Assembly: GCF_002209535.1 (NCBI RefSeq)
Contig: NZ_NJIG01000014.1
Coordinates: 1 to 64,000 of the forward strand
Source: Achromobacter marplatensis
Lineage (GTDB): Bacteria; Pseudomonadota; Gammaproteobacteria; Burkholderiales; Burkholderiaceae_B
Direction: 5' to 3'
Length of the DNA stretch: 64,000 nt
The stretch's first letter is position 1. Each line of letters begins with the position of its first letter. A program made the translations under genes and the position numbers. The notes beneath the pieces were generated by a model. The model saw only the letters and a program-made list of their open reading frames with translations. It had not been told where the DNA came from and searched no databases. Below are positions 27,163 to 35,669 of this stretch, in pieces.

Positions 27163-28869
27163 CTACAGCACATCCCCCGCGTAGTCGGCCAGGCGGGAAC
27201 GTTCGCCGCGCTGCAGCGTGACGTGCCCCGAATGCGGCCAGCCCTTGAAGCGGTCGACGACGAACGTCAGGCCCGAACTGCCTTCGGTCAGATACGGCGT
27301 ATCGATCTGGGCGACGTTGCCCAGGCAGATCACCTTGGTGCCAGGGCCCGCGCGGGTCACCAGCGTCTTCATCTGCTTAGGCGTCAGGTTCTGCGCTTCG
27401 TCGATGATCAGGTACTTGTTCAGGAACGTGCGGCCGCGCATGAAGTTCAGCGACTTCACCTTGATGCGCGAACGGATCAGGTCCATGGTGGCGGCGCGCC
27501 CCCAGTCCCCGTTGCCCTCGCCATCGCCCATGTTGAGCACATCCAGGTTGTCTTCCAGCGCACCCATCCACGGCAGCATCTTCTCTTCTTCCGTGCCGGG
27601 CAGGAATCCGATGTCCTCACCGACGGGCACCGTGACGCGGGTCATGATGATTTCGGTGTAGCGCTTGGTCTCCAGCACCTGCGTGATGCCTGCCGCCAAC
27701 GCCAGCAGCGTCTTGCCGGTACCCGCCTGGCCCAGCAACGACACGAAGTCGCATTCCGGGTTCATCAGCAGGTTCATGGCGAAGTTCTGCTCGCGGTTGC
27801 GCGCCGTGATGCCCCAGACGTTGTTCTTGCCGTGGGTGTAGTCGCGCAGGGTGGCCAGCACCGCCATCTTGCCGCTGACTTCGCGCACTTGCGCGTACAG
27901 CGGCATCTGGCCTTCGAAGTAGACGAACTGGTTGACGACGAACTGCGAACACAGCGGGCCGTGGATACGGTAGAAGGTGGTGCCGCCTTGCTGCCAGGAC
28001 TCGACGTCCTTGCCGTGCTTGTTCCAGAAATCTTCGGGCAACTGCATCACGCCCGAATACATCAGGTCCGAGTCTTCCAGGACGTGGTCGTTGAAGTAGT
28101 CTTCGGCGGCCATGCCCAGCGCGCGCGCCTTCAAGCGCATGTTGATGTCTTTGGACACCAGCACGACTTCGCGCTGCGGGTACTTTTCCTGCAGGGCCCG
28201 GACGACGCCCAGGATCTGGTTGTCGGCCTTGCCCATCGGCAGGTCGGAGGGCAGGGTGCTGTGGATGGCAGTCGTCTGGAACAACAGGCGACCGGTGGCA
28301 TCCTTGTTGCCCAGCTTGGCCAGCTCCAGCCCTTCGTCCAGCTGGGTGGTGTCCTGCACCAGCGCATCCAGCGAGCGGCTGACCTGGCGCGCGTTGCGCG
28401 CCACTTCCGACATGCCCTTCTTCTGGTGGTCCAGTTCTTCCAGCGTCATCATCGGCAGGAAGATGTCGTGCTCTTCGAACCGGAACAGCGAGCTGGGATC
28501 GTGCAGCAGCACGTTGGTGTCCAGCACGAACAGCTTGCGCGGCTCGTTCTGGGCGCGCGGCTTGGCGCGCTTTGCGGCCGTCTGGGCGGGTTTGGCCGCA
28601 CGCGCTTCCGTGCGGGCGGGGGTGGCGGCAGGAGGTGGCGGCGGCACCTGGCGGGTCGGCGCGGGAATCTGCGCCTTGCGTGCCGGAGCCGCCATGCCGT
28701 CGAGTTCAGGCTGGACGAGCAGTTCGTCCTCGTCTTCGTCGGCAAGTACGGCTTGGGTGTTGGACCGCGCAGCGGCAGTCTTGGTGGTGCGGGCCTGCAC
28801 CCGGGCGGTTTCGCCCGAGGGGAAGGTCAGGATGGCTGCGGGGCGGGTAGGCAACTTCGGAAGCGGCAT
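27163..28869 (-). CDS. PIN-PhoH fusion protein (PhoH2 type)
   Basis: The 568-residue protein has a basic, Pro/Ala-rich N-terminal stretch (about 1-110), a PIN ribonuclease domain beginning KLFVLDTNVLLHD (D117) with EELDHQKKG, and a C-terminal PhoH ATPase domain containing Walker A GQAGTGKT (K386) and IIDEAQNLTP. PhoH2 proteins of this layout have RNA helicase and RNase activity in other bacteria. ATG 28869 gives the usual start; an upstream in-frame codon inside bcp is rejected. No adjacent antitoxin (PhoAT-like) is visible. It shares a terminator with the entericidin gene. Confidence 0.92.
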   Translation of the reverse strand: MPLPKLPTRPAAILTFPSGETARVQARTTKTAAARSNTQAVLADEDEDELLVQPELDGMAAPARKAQIPAPTRQVPPPPPAATPARTEARAAKPAQTAAKRAKPRAQNEPRKLFVLDTNVLLHDPSSLFRFEEHDIFLPMMTLEELDHQKKGMSEVARNARQVSRSLDALVQDTTQLDEGLELAKLGNKDATGRLLFQTTAIHSTLPSDLPMGKADNQILGVVRALQEKYPQREVVLVSKDINMRLKARALGMAAEDYFNDHVLEDSDLMYSGVMQLPEDFWNKHGKDVESWQQGGTTFYRIHGPLCSQFVVNQFVYFEGQMPLYAQVREVSGKMAVLATLRDYTHGKNNVWGITARNREQNFAMNLLMNPECDFVSLLGQAGTGKTLLALAAGITQVLETKRYTEIIMTRVTVPVGEDIGFLPGTEEEKMLPWMGALEDNLDVLNMGDGEGNGDWGRAATMDLIRSRIKVKSLNFMRGRTFLNKYLIIDEAQNLTPKQMKTLVTRAGPGTKVICLGNVAQIDTPYLTEGSSGLTFVVDRFKGWPHSGHVTLQRGERSRLADYAGDVL

Positions 28870-28925
28870 ATGCGTCACTCTCCAGTGTGGGCCGGCTATA
28901 GCGCCTGACGGGTGTTCCTGTACGG

Positions 28926-29390
28926 CTAACCGATACTTTTTGCGGCCTGCAGGACTTCCTTGGCGTGGCCCGGGACCTTCACCCCGCGCCACTCCTGCAC
29001 CAGCACGCCATAGGCATCGATCAAAAAGGTGCTGCGCTCGATGCCTCGCACCTGCTTGCCATACATATTCTTCTGCTTGATGACGCCGAACAGGTTGCAC
29101 ACGGTTTCGTCGGCGTCGGAGATGAGGGGGAAAGGAAGTTCGTACTTGGCCTTGAAGTTCTCATGCGATTTCAGCGAATCGCGCGAGATGCCGATGACCA
29201 CCGCGCTGGCAGCCAGAAATTCGGCGTTCAGGTCGCGGAAGTCCTGGCTTTCGGTCGTGCAGCCAGGGGTGTTGTCCTTGGGGTAGAAGTACAGGATGAC
29301 GGCACGGCCCTGGCATTGTTCAAGGCTGATCGGACCAATGGTGCTTTCAGCGGTGAACTGCGGGGCGGGCTTGCCGATACTGGGCGTCAT
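28926..29390 (-). CDS. bcp: Thioredoxin-dependent peroxiredoxin (BCP type)
   Basis: This 154-residue thiol peroxidase reduces hydroperoxides. The peroxidatic Cys is C44 in DNTPGCTTESQDFRD. The E. coli resolving Cys five residues later is replaced by Q49, while C98 in DETVCNLFGV is placed like the resolving Cys of the other BCP subgroup, so an atypical two-Cys mechanism using C98 is likely. Its ATG overlaps the preceding gene's stop as ATGA, showing coupling to the Mth938-type gene. Confidence 0.93.
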   Translation of the reverse strand: MTPSIGKPAPQFTAESTIGPISLEQCQGRAVILYFYPKDNTPGCTTESQDFRDLNAEFLAASAVVIGISRDSLKSHENFKAKYELPFPLISDADETVCNLFGVIKQKNMYGKQVRGIERSTFLIDAYGVLVQEWRGVKVPGHAKEVLQAAKSIG

Positions 29391-29848
29391 TTCTGGGATT
29401 CTCCATTGGGAGGGATGAGGGCGACCACGACGCGGCGGCCCTCAGCCATCAGGATGTTGTAGGTGCGGGAGGCGGCGTGCGTGTCCATGATCTCGACGCC
29501 GATGCCCATGGCCAACAGGGGACGCAACACTTCGGGGCGCAGGAATTGCTGGCGGGCGCCTGTGCCGACCAGCAGCACCTCGGGCGCATTGGCCGGGCGG
29601 CTGGGGGCGGCTTCCGGTTCGTCCAGGAACGCCATGGGATCGCGGACGGGCTCGGTCAAGCCGGCCGCCTGATGCAACAGGGGGGAGGTAATGTCGGCCG
29701 GCGACTCAACGGGCCATTCGGTCACTTCGCCTTCGGGGCCAAAGGCCACCGAGGAGGAAAAACGTACCTGGTTGACCTCGATATAACCCTCACCGTAAGC
29801 GGTGACGGTGTTCAGAGCGGCCGTCGCAGGATCGGTATGCAGCTTCAA
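29387..29848 (-). CDS. Mth938-like (DUF498) domain protein
   Basis: This 153-residue protein belongs to the Mth938/DUF498 family, recognised from YGEGYIEVNQVRFSSSVAFG and the late block EVLLVGTGARQQFLRPEV with MGIGVEIMDTHAASRTYNIL. The fold is known but the bacterial function is not; a human relative (NDUFAF3) assists complex I assembly. The TTG start at 29848 is preferred: GGAG lies six bases upstream and it begins LKLHTDPATAALN. A longer ATG form from 29914 would have no comparable ribosome site. It is coupled to bcp by a four-base overlap. Confidence 0.82.
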   Translation of the reverse strand: MKLHTDPATAALNTVTAYGEGYIEVNQVRFSSSVAFGPEGEVTEWPVESPADITSPLLHQAAGLTEPVRDPMAFLDEPEAAPSRPANAPEVLLVGTGARQQFLRPEVLRPLLAMGIGVEIMDTHAASRTYNILMAEGRRVVVALIPPNGESQK

Positions 29849-30079
29849 TAAAAACTCCGGCTTTGTGGCTTGATAATAGCGCATCAGGATGTACAGATGT
29901 TGCTCTGTATCCACTCGGGAAATGGGGGTTTTTCCGCCCCATTTGCCGCCTAGGCGCGCTTGCGCTAGATTACAGGGTTTTGTTGCGCTGCAAACGTGTG
30001 CTGGCGCGGCTTTGAGCCGCTTTCCCCTACGCGCGGCGGCGCCCCGGTTTTTGCCTTTCGTCCCTTAAGGATTCCCATC

Positions 30080-31267
30080 ATGAGGAAATTCTCCCGCATC
30101 GAGCGTTTGCCCCCGTATGTTTTCAACATCACCGGCGAACTCAAGATGGCGGCGCGTCGGCGGGGCGAAGACATCATCGACATGTCGATGGGCAATCCGG
30201 ACGGCGCGACCCCCCAGCACATCGTCGAAAAGATGGTGGAAGCCACCTCGCGCCCAACCACCCACGGCTACTCGGTGTCCAAGGGCATCCCGCGCCTGCG
30301 CAAGGCCATCTGCGACTGGTACCAGCGTCGCTACGCGGTCGAGTTCGACCCGGATTCCGAAGCCATCGTCACCATCGGGTCCAAGGAAGGCCTGGCCCAC
30401 CTGATGCTGGCCACGCTGGACCGCGGCGACACGGTGCTGGTGCCCAACCCCAGCTACCCGATCCACATCTATGGCGCCGTCATTGCCGGCGCCAACATCC
30501 GGTCCGTGCGCATGACGCCGGGCGTGGATTTCTTCGAGGAACTGGAACGCGCGGTGCGCGAGTCCATCCCGAAGCCTAAAATGATGGTGCTGGGCTTTCC
30601 CAGCAACCCGACCGCCCAGTGCGTGGACCTGTCGTTCTTCGAACGCGTGGTGACGCTGGCCAAGGAACACGACATCCTCGTCGTGCATGACCTGGCCTAC
30701 GCCGATATCACCTTCGACGGCTACGTGGCGCCTTCCATCATGCAGGTGCCCGGCGCGCGCGATGTCGCCGTCGAGTTCTTCACGATGAGCAAAAGCTACA
30801 ACATGGCCGGCTGGCGCATCGGCTACATGGTCGGCAACCGCGAGCTGGTCAACGCGCTTGCGCGCATCAAGAGCTATCACGACTACGGTACGTTCACGCC
30901 GATCCAGGTGGCGTCCATCGCCGCCCTGGATGGCCCGCAGGACTGCGTGAACGAGATCGTGGCCCAGTACCAAAGCCGCCGCGACGTGCTCGTGCGCGGT
31001 CTGCATGAAGCAGGTTGGAATGTGGAGATTCCCAAGGCGTCCATGTATATCTGGGCGCAGATCCCCGAGCCCTACAGGGCGATGGGCTCTTTGGAATTTG
31101 CCAAGCGTGTCCTGTCGGATGCGAAAGTGGCCGTGTCCCCCGGGATCGGCTTCGGCGAGTATGGCGACGACTATGTCCGCTTCGCTCTTATCGAAAACGA
31201 GCAGCGCACCCGGCAGGCGGTGCGAGGCATCAAAGAGATGTTCCGCAAGGACGGTTTGCTGAAATGA
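30080..31267 (+). CDS. alaC: AlaC-like aminotransferase
   Basis: This 395-residue class I/II PLP-dependent aminotransferase has K238 in [18 protein letters not shown] as the probable Schiff-base lysine. Other marks are [37 protein letters not shown] and the C-terminal [16 protein letters not shown]. It matches the AlaC (YfdZ) family, which makes alanine from pyruvate and glutamate. ATG 30080 follows TTAAGGATTCCC; the upstream in-frame start at 29996 is not supported. A GC-rich repeat separates it from hom. Confidence 0.9.
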   Translation: MRKFSRIERLPPYVFNITGELKMAARRRGEDIIDMSMGNPDGATPQHIVEKMVEATSRPTTHGYSVSKGIPRLRKAICDWYQRRYAVEFDPDSEAIVTIGSKEGLAHLMLATLDRGDTVLVPNPSYPIHIYGAVIAGANIRSVRMTPGVDFFEELERAVRESIPKPKMMVLGFPSNPTAQCVDLSFFERVVTLAKEHDILVVHDLAYADITFDGYVAPSIMQVPGARDVAVEFFTMSKSYNMAGWRIGYMVGNRELVNALARIKSYHDYGTFTPIQVASIAALDGPQDCVNEIVAQYQSRRDVLVRGLHEAGWNVEIPKASMYIWAQIPEPYRAMGSLEFAKRVLSDAKVAVSPGIGFGEYGDDYVRFALIENEQRTRQAVRGIKEMFRKDGLLK

Positions 31268-31345
31268 TGGGAGCCCACCCCCGCGGCGCTGCGCGCTTCC
31301 CCCTCAAGGGGGCATGCCTGCGGACCGGCGGAGCCGGATCCGCGG
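31268..31345. repeat. Hairpin-rich intergenic repeat between alaC and hom
   Basis: This 78-base GC-rich stretch contains GCCCACCCCCGCGGCGCTGC, a CCCCCTCAAGGGGG hairpin and GCGGACCGGCGGAGCCGGATCCGC, built as consecutive palindromes. Reversed and complemented, its general order (GAGCCC-CAC-GC-rich hairpin-CTTCCCCC...GGGGGC) resembles the repeats at 1-135. Probably another member, or subclass, of a dispersed intergenic family; membership must be tested by genome search. Confidence 0.6.
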
Positions 31346-31419
31346 CATCCCGATAGGGCAGCAACTGTTTTTGCGTCACCGGTGCTGTACAGCATCGCAC
31401 AGCAATTTGGAGAACTGAA

Positions 31420-32763
31420 ATGAATTCCCCTCAACGCCCGCCCGCAGATGGCGGCGCGATGAATCCCATGAAGGTGGGCCTGCTCGGTCTGGGCGTAGTC
31501 GGTGGCGGCACGTGGACCGTGCTGTCTCGCAACGCCGAGGAAATCGCGCGCCGCGCCGGCCGCCGCATTGAAGTCACGCGCGCCGCCGTGCGCGATGTGG
31601 TCAAGGCCCGCGCCCGCGTGGGCGACTCGATCAAGGTCGATACCGATGTGCACGCGCTGGTGCGCGATCCGGAAATCGACATCGTCGTCGAACTGATCGG
31701 CGGCGACACGCTGGCGCTGGAGCTGGTGATGGAAGCCATCGCCAACGGCAAGCACGTCGTCACCGCGAACAAGGCGCTGCTGGCCAAGCACGGTAACGAG
31801 ATCTTCGCCGCCGCCTACGAGCGCGGCGTGATGGTCACCTTCGAAGCGGCAGTCGCCGGCGGCATCCCCATCATCAAGGCGATCCGCGAAGGCCTGACCG
31901 CCAACCGCATCCAGTGGGTAGCCGGCATCATCAACGGCACCACCAACTTCATCCTGTCGGAAATGCGTTCGCGCGGCCTGCCGTTCGCCGACGTGCTGGC
32001 CGAGGCCCAACGCCTGGGCTACGCCGAAGCCGACCCCACGTTCGACGTGGAAGGCGTGGACGCCGCGCACAAGCTGACCTTGCTGGCCTCGCTGGCCTTC
32101 GGCGTGCCGGTGCAGTTCGACCGCGCCTACATCGAAGGCATTTCGCAGCTGGCCGCTGAAGACATCGAGCACGCCGAACGCCTGGGCTACCGCATCAAGC
32201 TGCTGGGCATCACCAAGCGCCGTCCCGACGGCATCGAACTGCGCGTGCATCCGGCGCTGGTGCCGTCCGAGCGCCTCCTGGCCAATGTCGAAGGCGCGAT
32301 GAACGCCGTGCTCGTCAAGGGCGACGCCGTCGGCCCCACGCTGTACTACGGCCAGGGCGCGGGCGAAGAACCCACCGCGTCGGCCGTCGTGGCCGATCTG
32401 GTGGACGTCACCCGCCTGCACACCGCCGACCCGGGCAACCGCGTTCCGCACCTGGCCTTCCAGCCGGATGCCATGTCCGACACGCCGATCCTGCCGATAG
32501 AACTCGTCAGCACGTCGTACTACCTGCGCTTGCGGGTGGACGACCAGCCCGGCGTGCTGGCGGACATCGCCCGCATCCTGGCCGACCGCTCCATCTCGAT
32601 CGGGTCGATGATTCAGCAGCCATCGCACATCGGCGGCGCCGACATCATCTTCCTGACGCACGAAGCCGTGGAAGGCAACGTCAACCAAGCCATCGAGCGC
32701 ATCGAGTCCTTGCCATTCGTCCGGTCCAAGGTCACGCGATTGCGCGTGGAGAACTTGACATGA
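31420..32763 (+). CDS. hom: Homoserine dehydrogenase
   Basis: The 447-residue enzyme reduces aspartate semialdehyde to homoserine, shared by threonine and methionine synthesis. It has a Rossmann domain (VGLLGLGVVGGGTW), the catalytic domain with AGIINGTTNFILSEM and YAEADPTFDVEGVDAAHKL (quoted separately), and a C-terminal ACT domain (YYLRLRVDDQPGVLADIARI), so threonine feedback is expected. ATG 31420 has GGAG seven bases upstream; ATG 31459 is an alternative closer to the Rossmann domain. Its stop overlaps thrC as ATGA. Confidence 0.96.
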   Translation: MNSPQRPPADGGAMNPMKVGLLGLGVVGGGTWTVLSRNAEEIARRAGRRIEVTRAAVRDVVKARARVGDSIKVDTDVHALVRDPEIDIVVELIGGDTLALELVMEAIANGKHVVTANKALLAKHGNEIFAAAYERGVMVTFEAAVAGGIPIIKAIREGLTANRIQWVAGIINGTTNFILSEMRSRGLPFADVLAEAQRLGYAEADPTFDVEGVDAAHKLTLLASLAFGVPVQFDRAYIEGISQLAAEDIEHAERLGYRIKLLGITKRRPDGIELRVHPALVPSERLLANVEGAMNAVLVKGDAVGPTLYYGQGAGEEPTASAVVADLVDVTRLHTADPGNRVPHLAFQPDAMSDTPILPIELVSTSYYLRLRVDDQPGVLADIARILADRSISIGSMIQQPSHIGGADIIFLTHEAVEGNVNQAIERIESLPFVRSKVTRLRVENLT

Positions 32764-34169
32764 AATACCTCTCTACTCGCGGCGGCATGAATCCCCAGGG
32801 GTTCTCCGACATTCTGCTGGAAGGCCTGGCGCCCGACGGCGGGCTGGCCATGCCGGAGCAATTGCCCCAGGTGTCCGAGCAGACGCTCGAATCCTGGCGC
32901 GGCCTGTCCTACGCGGACCTCGCCTTCGAAGTGCTGTCGCTGTTCGCCACCGACATTCCGGCGGACGACCTGCGGCGCCTGACTCGCGCCGCCTACACGC
33001 AAGAGATCTTCAACAGCGAAGACATCGTCCCGCTGCGTCCGCTGGACGGCGGCCTGTCGCTGCTGGGCCTGTCCGAAGGGCCGACGCTGGCTTTCAAGGA
33101 CATGGCCATGCAGTTCCTGGGCCAGGTCTTCGAATACGTGCTGGCCAAGCGCGGCACCACGCTGAACATCGTGGGCGCCACGTCCGGCGACACGGGCTCG
33201 GCGGCCGAGTACGCGCTGCGCGGCAAGCAGGGCGTGGCCGTCTTCATGCTGTCGCCGCATGGCCGCATGAGCGCTTTCCAGCGCGCGCAGATGTATTCGC
33301 TGCAAGACGAGAACATCCACAACATCGCCGTGCGCGGCGTGTTCGATGAAGCCCAGGACATCGTCAAGGCCCTGGCCGGCGATCTGGCGTTCAAGACAAA
33401 GTACCGCCTGGGCGCCGTGAACTCCATCAACTGGGCGCGCATCGCCGCCCAGGTGGTGTACTACTTCCACGGCTGGTTGCGCGCTACCGACAAGCCGGGC
33501 CAGCAGGTGTCGTTCGCCGTGCCCTCGGGCAACTTCGGCAACATCCTGTCAGGCCATATCGCGCGCAGCATGGGCTTGCCGGTGCGCCGCCTGGTCCTGG
33601 CCACGAACGAGAACAACGTGCTGGAAGAATTCTTCCGCACGGGCATCTACCGTCCGCGTCCGGCCGAACAGACCTACGCTACGTCCAGCCCGTCGATGGA
33701 CATTTCGCGCGCATCCAACTTCGAACGCTTCGTGTTCGAGCTGGTGGGCCGCGATCCGGCCCGCGTGAAGGCCTTGTGGACGTCGTTGGCCAAAGATGGT
33801 TCGTTCGACCTGTCCGACCTGAAGCCGCAGTTCGAATCGCGCTATGGCTTCGTGTCGGGCGCCAGCTCGCACGAAGACCGCCTGGCGACAATCCGTTCGG
33901 TCTACGAAGGGACGGGCGTGCTGGTCGACCCGCATACGGCCGACGGCGTGAAGGTCGCGCGCGAATTCATCGAACCGGGCGTGCCGATGCTGGTCCTGGA
34001 AACCGCCTTGCCGGCGAAGTTCTCCGAAACCATCGAAGAGGCGCTGGGCCGTCCCGCTACGCCTCCGGGCAACCTCGCCAATCTGGAATCTTTGCCGCAA
34101 CGCGTGGAAGTCATGGATTGCAGCGAAGCCGCCGTCCGCCGCTTCATCGAGGCGAACGCCAAGGTGTAA
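32760..34169 (+). CDS. thrC: Threonine synthase
   Basis: This 469-residue PLP enzyme converts O-phosphohomoserine to threonine. The PLP lysine is K113 in LAFKDMAMQFLGQ. MKYLSTRGG at the start and NIVGATSGDTGSAAEYAL are classical for the longer threonine-synthase type. It is translationally coupled to hom by the ATGA overlap; thrB is not in the window. A strong terminator follows. Confidence 0.97.
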   Translation: MKYLSTRGGMNPQGFSDILLEGLAPDGGLAMPEQLPQVSEQTLESWRGLSYADLAFEVLSLFATDIPADDLRRLTRAAYTQEIFNSEDIVPLRPLDGGLSLLGLSEGPTLAFKDMAMQFLGQVFEYVLAKRGTTLNIVGATSGDTGSAAEYALRGKQGVAVFMLSPHGRMSAFQRAQMYSLQDENIHNIAVRGVFDEAQDIVKALAGDLAFKTKYRLGAVNSINWARIAAQVVYYFHGWLRATDKPGQQVSFAVPSGNFGNILSGHIARSMGLPVRRLVLATNENNVLEEFFRTGIYRPRPAEQTYATSSPSMDISRASNFERFVFELVGRDPARVKALWTSLAKDGSFDLSDLKPQFESRYGFVSGASSHEDRLATIRSVYEGTGVLVDPHTADGVKVAREFIEPGVPMLVLETALPAKFSETIEEALGRPATPPGNLANLESLPQRVEVMDCSEAAVRRFIEANAKV

Positions 34170-34192
34170 CTGCTTGCGGTTTCTGTAAGCGC

Positions 34193-34229
34193 AAAACCCC
34201 TCGCAGGCTTGGCCTCGAGGGGTTTTTTT
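34193..34229 (+). terminator. Intrinsic terminator of hom-thrC
   Basis: AACCCCTCG (34195-34203) pairs with CGAGGGGTT (34216-34224), followed by a T-run; the loop is twelve bases. Confidence 0.9.
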
Positions 34230-34344
34230 ACGATGTGGGATGGGTGAATTACGTTCTTATGCATTTTGACCACAACCCGACACGGATTTGGGGCCAGGTT
34301 ACCGATACAGTGTATCCACCTAATCACACTTGGAGAACACGCCC

Positions 34345-34566
34345 ATGAACCTGAAGACCATGACGTTGGCCCTGGTGGTGACCGGATTTGGGGTGCTGGC
34401 CGGATGCTCGTCGCCCTCGGTCATTCAGAATCGGGACGGAAGCTCGACCGTGACGCCCGACGCGCCGTCTTACGACAAGAAGTCCGGCATGTATGAATAC
34501 GACAAGGACGGCAAGAAGGTCCAGGTCAACAAGGACGACGTGAAGTCCATCGAAGAGGTCAAGTGA
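34345..34566 (+). CDS. YgdI/YgdR-like small lipoprotein
   Basis: The 73-residue lipoprotein has a signal sequence ending VLAGC (lipidated Cys about residue 19), followed by SSPSVIQNRDGSSTVTPDAP and YDKDGKKVQVNKDDVKSIEE. This matches the YgdI/YgdR family (SH3-like outer-membrane or periplasmic lipoproteins of unknown function). TTGGAGAACACGCCC precedes the ATG. It is a monocistronic gene between two terminators. Confidence 0.85.
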   Translation: MNLKTMTLALVVTGFGVLAGCSSPSVIQNRDGSSTVTPDAPSYDKKSGMYEYDKDGKKVQVNKDDVKSIEEVK

Positions 34567-34590
34567 TCCCCTCTGCGCAACTCGCGCAAT

Positions 34591-34627
34591 GAAAAAAGCC
34601 CCTTGAGAAATCAAGGGGCTTTTGCTT
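34591..34627. terminator. Bidirectional terminator between lipoprotein and fbp
   Basis: Stem AGCCCCTTGA-GAAA-TCAAGGGGCT (34597-34620) is flanked by A- and T-runs. The stem arms are identical to those of the terminator at 27113-27136. It serves the lipoprotein gene and the convergent fbp gene. Confidence 0.93.
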
Positions 34628-34639
34628 TGCGGGAAAGAT

Positions 34640-35659
34640 CTACTTCGCCGCTTCTTCCGCGTGGTAACGGCCCACGCGGTCGACTTCGTTCTTCGATCCC
34701 AGGATCACGCTGACGCGCTGGTGCAGCGTGTCGGGCTGGATTTCCATGATGCGCTGGGCGCCGTTGATCGACGCGCCGCCGGCCTGTTCGATCAGGAAGC
34801 TCATGGGGTTGGCTTCATACATCAGGCGCAGCTTGCCGGCCTTGCCCGGTTCGCGGGCATCCCAGGGATACATGAAGATGCCGCCGCGGGTCAGGATGCG
34901 ATGCACGTCCGCCACCATCGAGGCGATCCAGCGCATGTTGTAGTCCTTGCCCAGCGGGCCGGTGGAACCGGCCAGGCAGTCGTCGACGTAGCGCTTGACC
35001 GGGGGAGCCCAGTGCCGCATGTTCGACATGTTGATCGCGAATTCCTTGGTGTCTTCAGGCACCTGGATATTGTCGTGCGTCAGCACCCACGAACCCATTT
35101 CACGGTCAAGCGTGAAGCCCACCACGCCCTTGCCGATGGTCAGCACCAGCATGGTCTGCGGACCGTAGACGGCGTAGCCGGCCACGACCTGCTTGTCGCC
35201 CGGCTGCAGGAAGTCCTGCTCGCAGACGGGGGCGCCCGACACGTTGTGGGGGGCGTGCAGCACCGAGAAGATCGTGCCGATGGAGACGTTCACGTCGATG
35301 TTCGACGAGCCGTCCAGGGGATCGAACAGCAGCAGGTATTCGCCCTTCGGGTAGCGGTTCGGAATCAGGTGGATGGTTTCCATCTCTTCCGAGGCCATGG
35401 CTGCCAGGTGGCCGCCCCATTCGTTGGCTTCCAGCAGGATCTCGTTGGACAGCACGTCCAGCTTCTTCTGCACTTCGCCCTGGACGTTCTCGCTTTCCAG
35501 GCTGCCCAGGACGCCGCCCAAGGCGCCCTTGCTGACGGCATGGCTGATGGCCTTGCAGGCGCGCGCGACCACTTCGATGAGCAGTCGCACTTCCGGCGCA
35601 AGGGCTTGGGCGGAGCGTTGTTGCTCCACCAGGTACTGAGTCAGAGTTTTACGTTTCAA
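34640..35659 (-). CDS. fbp: Fructose-1,6-bisphosphatase, class 1
   Basis: The 339-residue enzyme dephosphorylates fructose-1,6-bisphosphate in gluconeogenesis. It shows the metal-binding [20 protein letters not shown] (20 residues), [16 protein letters not shown], and the class 1 signature around [20 protein letters not shown]. Length is typical. AGGGAGACC precedes the ATG. It lies ten bases downstream of pepN, probably on the same minus-strand transcript. Confidence 0.97.
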   Translation of the reverse strand: MKRKTLTQYLVEQQRSAQALAPEVRLLIEVVARACKAISHAVSKGALGGVLGSLESENVQGEVQKKLDVLSNEILLEANEWGGHLAAMASEEMETIHLIPNRYPKGEYLLLFDPLDGSSNIDVNVSIGTIFSVLHAPHNVSGAPVCEQDFLQPGDKQVVAGYAVYGPQTMLVLTIGKGVVGFTLDREMGSWVLTHDNIQVPEDTKEFAINMSNMRHWAPPVKRYVDDCLAGSTGPLGKDYNMRWIASMVADVHRILTRGGIFMYPWDAREPGKAGKLRLMYEANPMSFLIEQAGGASINGAQRIMEIQPDTLHQRVSVILGSKNEVDRVGRYHAEEAAK

Positions 35660-35669
35660 AAAGGTCTCC

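Noticed and set aside
28870..29100. Longer PhoH N-terminus running into bcp
   Set aside because: It would cover bcp sequence on the same strand in another frame. ATG 28869 gives the usual protein.
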